DNA of 8,290 nt from Thermoplasmata archaeon. Its GTDB lineage: Archaea; Thermoplasmatota; Thermoplasmata; Lutacidiplasmatales; UBA184. The stretch spans positions 1 through 8,290 of the forward strand of contig JASHSX010000171.1 in NCBI GenBank assembly GCA_030040865.1, in the 5' to 3' direction. The notes under the pieces are model-generated. The model was not told where the DNA came from and ran no database searches. It saw only the letters and a program-made list of their open reading frames with translations. Positions 5,811 through 8,290 of the stretch are shown here, piece after piece. Position 1 is the first letter of the stretch. Each line of letters starts with the position of its first letter. The translations under genes and the position numbers were made by a program.

Positions 5811-5993
5811 CTAGTGGACGAACCACCAGGCGACGATCCCGGCGGTCGAGATGATCGCGGTATTCGCGAGGGTGAGCCAGAAGAACGTCCAGAGGTCCGA
5901 CCGCCCGTCGGCCGGGGTCGTGGAGGCGGGCGGTATCGAGCCGCCGGGGTACGCCGTGTACGGGGTGCGGTAGCTCCCCTCGGCCTCGGTCAT
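5811..5993 (-). CDS. Small single-span membrane protein of unknown function
   Basis: I do not recognise this 60-residue protein. Residues 1-33 are hydrophilic and rich in Tyr, Pro, Ser and Thr (for example YRTPYTAYPGG at 8-18). Residues 35-59 are one continuous hydrophobic, aromatic-rich segment (from TFFWL to WWFV) that ends one residue before the C-terminus, so the protein should be anchored in the membrane by its tail end. The ATG at 5993 is preceded at 25-30 bases by a GTTAAG box, the same arrangement as before kdgA and pdaD, which argues that this is a real, separately transcribed gene. It lies between tRNA-Pro and a group that ends in the heme A genes. A small accessory subunit of a respiratory oxidase would fit its size and topology, but this is only a guess from context. 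Confidence 0.6.
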   Translation of the reverse strand: MTEAEGSYRTPYTAYPGGSIPPASTTPADGRSDLWTFFWLTLANTAIISTAGIVAWWFVH

Positions 5994-6017
5994 CGGAGCG
6001 GGATCCCGGACGCGCTT

Positions 6018-6023
6018 CTTAAC
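6018..6023 (-). promoter_or_regulatory. TATA-like box (GTTAAG) for the small membrane protein gene
   Basis: GTTAAG on the minus strand, 25-30 bases before the ATG at 5993 and within the 48-base gap after the stop of the 237-residue protein. It is the third copy of the same hexamer at a leaderless-promoter distance in this window. Confidence 0.55.
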
Positions 6024-6041
6024 GGCTCGGTTCGTCCCGCG

Positions 6042-6755
6042 CTACGCCGCGAACCACGGGAGCCGCGCGGACGGCCCGGTCGGCTTGAGCACGAGCAGGT
6101 GGAGGTTCGCCCCCGGATCGCCCGGCGCGTAGGAGTCCCGCTGGGCGAGCTGGTAGAGCAGGAACAGCGCGTCCTCGTCGGACTTCACGCCGAGCGAGCG
6201 GTGGACGTCGATCCCGAACCGCTGCTGCAGCAGCACCAAGAGCTCCTCGAAATCGATCGAGCTCGACCCCTCGGTGGCCTGGGCGCGCCGGAACAGCCCG
6301 ACGACGATCCCCGTGGCGAGGGTCAGGATCTCGCGCGGCTCGGCGGTGCGCAGGTGGAAGTGCGGGGCGTCCGCCGCCACGGGGCCGGCGGGGACCACGA
6401 GGATGGAGACCTCGTTCTCGATCGAGGCGCCGGGCGTCCGGGCGAGCCGGGCCCACGCCTCGTCCGCCGCGGCGTCGTTCGGCACCACGAAGATCGCGCG
6501 GTGGGCGGCCGAGCGCTCCCCCCGGGCCGCCCCGACCCAGCGGTCGATGCGCTCCGCGAGCGCCCCGGTCGCCGAGTGGGGCACGTAGACCGGGAACTTC
6601 CGGCGGGGCACGCCGGCCTCCTGCACCCAGAAGGCGACGTCGGGCTCGGCGTCGGCGTGCGTGGGCGCGATGCGCGCGAAGCCGAGGCGCTTGAGGACGC
6701 TCTCCGCGTCGCGCTGACGGTCGGTGCTACCTCCGACCCGGTCGGAGTGGGACAT
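6042..6755 (-). CDS. Uncharacterised 237-residue soluble protein
   Basis: I do not recognise this family. The ATG at 6755 is chosen because a TATA-like box (CTTATCTC) lies 24-31 bases upstream; a start 18 codons earlier would place that box inside the gene. No signal peptide or membrane segment is visible. The N-terminal half has an alternating helix and strand pattern: a helix at 12-24 (DRQRDAESVLKRLGF), PDVAFWV at 38-44, KFPVYVP at 53-59, and AIFVVPND at 87-94. The first part faintly recalls a PD-(D/E)xK nuclease-like core (Pro38-Asp39, Lys53), but the acidic partner of the lysine is missing. The middle holds another strand (SILVVP, 117-122) and the C-terminal half is helical (FEELLVLLQQRF, 169-180; DALFLLYQLAQ, 195-205). 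It follows ctaB by 58 bases and appears to have its own promoter. Codon and base composition match the neighbours. Confidence 0.7.
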   Translation of the reverse strand: MSHSDRVGGSTDRQRDAESVLKRLGFARIAPTHADAEPDVAFWVQEAGVPRRKFPVYVPHSATGALAERIDRWVGAARGERSAAHRAIFVVPNDAAADEAWARLARTPGASIENEVSILVVPAGPVAADAPHFHLRTAEPREILTLATGIVVGLFRRAQATEGSSSIDFEELLVLLQQRFGIDVHRSLGVKSDEDALFLLYQLAQRDSYAPGDPGANLHLLVLKPTGPSARLPWFAA

Positions 6756-6778
6756 GGCGAAGAGTAGGCGGGCACGGT

Positions 6779-6786
6779 GAGATAAG
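6779..6786 (-). promoter_or_regulatory. TATA-like box (CTTATCTC) for the 237-residue protein gene
   Basis: CTTATCTC on the minus strand lies 24-31 bases before the ATG at 6755, in the gap after ctaB. It matches the box of tRNA-Pro in seven of eight bases and fits a leaderless transcript. Confidence 0.5.
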
Positions 6787-6813
6787 GTTGCGCCGCGGCC
6801 GGCAGCCACCGGC

Positions 6814-7761
6814 TCAGAATCCGGCGGGTACTCCGCCCCGGAGGAGCGGCGCGTTCGCGAGGATCGCGAGAACGACCCCGAGCAGGTACGGACCGGAATA
6901 GAGGAACCCCCGACGCGCGATCCGCGGCGTCACCGACCTCCAGAGCGGGGCGGTCACCGCGACGAAGACGAGCCCGAGAACGACGAGCGCGAGAACGACG
7001 GGCCAGGCGACGGCACCGGTCATCCCGACGAGGACGGCGGCCGGCACGAGGAGCACTGCGGACGCGACGACGACCTTCCCCGAGAACGGCACGTCGTCCA
7101 TCCGCGGCAGCATGGGCAGCCGCGCACGGGCGTAATCGTCCTTCAGGAGCAGCGCGAGGCTCCAGAAATGCGGTGGGGTCCAGAGGAACACGAGGATCGC
7201 GAACGCGATCACCCCCGGCGTCCAGCTGCCGACCGCGGCGGCGCTCCCCGCGAGGGCGGGGGCGCTCCCGGCGAAGCCGCCGATCACGATGTTCCAGCTC
7301 GACCGGCGCTTGAGCCACGCCGTGTAGACGACGACGTAGGTGAGCCCGCCCAGCAGGATCGAGAGTCCCGTGAGCGGGTTGAGGACGACCGTCGCGATCC
7401 CGATGCCGGCCGCGAGCAGCGCGAGGCCCAGCACGGCGGCGACGGAGCCGGGCGCGATGCGCTCGCTCGCGAGCGGCCGACGGCGGGTACGCCGCATCGT
7501 CCGGTCCAGGTCGCGGTCCAGGTAGTGGTTCAGCATCGCCGCCCCGGCCGACGCGGCCGCGCCGGTCGCGACGAGGACCGCGAGCCGGTCGAGGTCGATC
7601 GACCGGGGGTCCGCGAGGAGGAACCCCCCGATCGCGACCGTCACGATGAGCGCGGTGATGCCGGGCTTCGTGAGGGTCACGTAGTCCCGGAGGCGAGGCC
7701 GCTCCCGCGGCGGGGTCGGCCGCTCGGACGGCGCGGAGCGGTCGGGAGTGAGCGCGGACAT
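6814..7761 (-). CDS. ctaB: Protoheme IX farnesyltransferase (heme O synthase)
   Basis: This integral membrane UbiA-family prenyltransferase adds a farnesyl group from farnesyl diphosphate to the 2-vinyl group of heme B, making heme O. The 315-residue length is typical. The first Asp-rich motif is Asn78, Asp82 and Asp86 in NHYLDRDLDRTMRRT, which binds Mg2+ and diphosphate, followed by RRPL. Other hallmarks are LTKPGIT (30-36), the GGFAGSAPALAG segment (161-172) and TPPHFWSLALLLKDDYARA (195-213). About eight or nine hydrophobic segments can be counted. Start: ATG at 7761; a GTG two codons earlier is possible. It begins about 25 bases after the stop of the heme A synthase gene on the same strand, so the two probably form an operon, in the order of use for the heme A pathway but with ctaA first. 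Confidence 0.94.
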   Translation of the reverse strand: MSALTPDRSAPSERPTPPRERPRLRDYVTLTKPGITALIVTVAIGGFLLADPRSIDLDRLAVLVATGAAASAGAAMLNHYLDRDLDRTMRRTRRRPLASERIAPGSVAAVLGLALLAAGIGIATVVLNPLTGLSILLGGLTYVVVYTAWLKRRSSWNIVIGGFAGSAPALAGSAAAVGSWTPGVIAFAILVFLWTPPHFWSLALLLKDDYARARLPMLPRMDDVPFSGKVVVASAVLLVPAAVLVGMTGAVAWPVVLALVVLGLVFVAVTAPLWRSVTPRIARRGFLYSGPYLLGVVLAILANAPLLRGGVPAGF

Positions 7762-7786
7762 GCGCACGACCGGGCGGCGGTGCGCC

Positions 7787-8290
7787 TCAGCCCTCCCCCG
7801 TCGCGGCGGCGCCCACCCGCCCGTCCCGCGGGGACGGGGCGGGCTCCGGGGCGGAGGCGTTCCGCGCGGGGGCCGGGCGCTCCTCCGAGGCGCGCCGGGC
7901 CCACTCGATCCACCGCCCCGGCATCTCGCGGAGGTTCGCGAGCAGCGCCACCACGAGCAGGAGACCGAACAGTGCCGTGGCGACGCCCAGATGCACGAGG
8001 ATCAGCGACGCTTCGAGGTTGCTCTCGACGACGAGCCCCCCGAGCAGCGCCTCCGTGACTACGAGGCCGAGCGCGACGAGGCTGAGCCGCAGCAGGATCC
8101 GCCGCATCCGTTCGAAGGCGAGCCCCAGCGCCGCGAGGACGAGGACCCCGACGGAGAGGAAGAACGCCGAGACCCGGTGGCTCCACTCCACCGCCGCGGG
8201 TCCCGCGAACGCCGGCAGGAGGTTCCCGTTGGCGTAGCACGTCGGCCAGTGCGGGCACGCGAGGCCGTCCCCGTTCGCCATCACGTTCCC
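7787..8290 (-). CDS. ctaA: Heme A synthase, apparent half-length form (5' end missing)
   Basis: Heme A synthase oxidises the C8 methyl of heme O to a formyl group in the membrane. The 167 codons in the window begin just before the extracytoplasmic loop GLACPHWPTC, with the cysteine pair (visible residues 12 and 18), then VEWSHR (34-39) with the catalytic-type Glu35 and heme-ligand His38. Three membrane segments follow, at about 40-62, 66-89 and 95-118, the last starting with LVHLG (heme-ligand His100). The usual second half, a repeat of the four helices, is absent. Instead the protein ends in a hydrophilic tail of about 45 residues rich in Ala, Pro, Arg and Glu. With one helix expected beyond the right edge this makes a four-helix form, as described for Aeropyrum pernix. 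The ctaB gene starts about 25 bases downstream. Confidence 0.88.
   Translation of the reverse strand, partial: GNVMANGDGLACPHWPTCYANGNLLPAFAGPAAVEWSHRVSAFFLSVGVLVLAALGLAFERMRRILLRLSLVALGLVVTEALLGGLVVESNLEASLILVHLGVATALFGLLLVVALLANLREMPGRWIEWARRASEERPAPARNASAPEPAPSPRDGRVGAAATGEG

Noticed and set aside
5187..6767. Plus-strand open frame of 526 codons.
   Set aside because: It runs antisense through FtsJ, tRNA-Pro, the small membrane protein and the 237-residue protein, and its product is a low-complexity Arg, Gly and Glu string with no domain.
7168..8058. Plus-strand open frame of 296 codons.
   Set aside because: It is antisense to ctaB and ctaA and gives a low-complexity Arg-rich product.
1..8290. 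CRISPR array, insertion sequence, integration site or toxin-antitoxin pair.
   Set aside because: I see no spaced direct repeats, no terminal inverted repeats, no transposase or integrase motifs, and the tRNA-Pro 3' end is not followed by a duplicated segment in this window.

Overview
The window looks like chromosomal DNA from an archaeon with a very GC-rich genome. The most likely group is an aerobic or oxygen-using member of the Thermoplasmatota; this placement is inference from gene content. The archaeal signs are: a pyruvoyl-dependent arginine decarboxylase, an archaeal-type RNase HII, the two central enzymes of the archaeal Entner-Doudoroff pathway, a 6-phospho-3-hexuloisomerase, a proline tRNA without an encoded CCA end, and TATA-like boxes placed for leaderless transcription. 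Coding density is high and no gap between genes exceeds about 60 bases.

Layout. From 1 to 1591, on the minus strand, are a glucose dehydrogenase cut by the left edge and, just upstream of it, a 2-keto-3-deoxygluconate aldolase; together they form a sugar-degradation operon. From 1624 to 2651, on the plus strand, RNase HII and a small SCP-2 sterol-carrier domain protein overlap by four bases. The rest of the window is on the minus strand. In order of coordinate it holds pyruvoyl arginine decarboxylase (2668-3162), 6-phospho-3-hexuloisomerase (3211-3783), an endonuclease IV-like TIM barrel with altered metal ligands (3761-4948), an FtsJ/RlmE rRNA methyltransferase (4995-5624), tRNA-Pro(GGG) (5679-5753), a 60-residue single-span membrane protein (5811-5993), an unrecognised 237-residue soluble protein (6042-6755), protoheme farnesyltransferase CtaB (6814-7761) and a heme A synthase CtaA of apparent half length, cut by the right edge (7787-8290).

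How the genes fit together. The left operon oxidises glucose to gluconate and splits the dehydrated product into pyruvate and glyceraldehyde. The hexuloisomerase suggests pentose supply through the reversed ribulose monophosphate route. Arginine decarboxylase gives agmatine for polyamines and tRNA modification. tRNA-Pro and FtsJ look like one transcription unit. CtaA and CtaB make hemes O and A for a heme-copper oxidase, so the organism probably respires oxygen.

The most interesting points are the endonuclease IV-like protein that has kept only about half of its metal ligands, a recurring GTTAAG box at a near-constant distance from start codons, the half-length CtaA, and two unrecognised genes beside the heme genes. 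I see no mobile element, CRISPR array or defence island.
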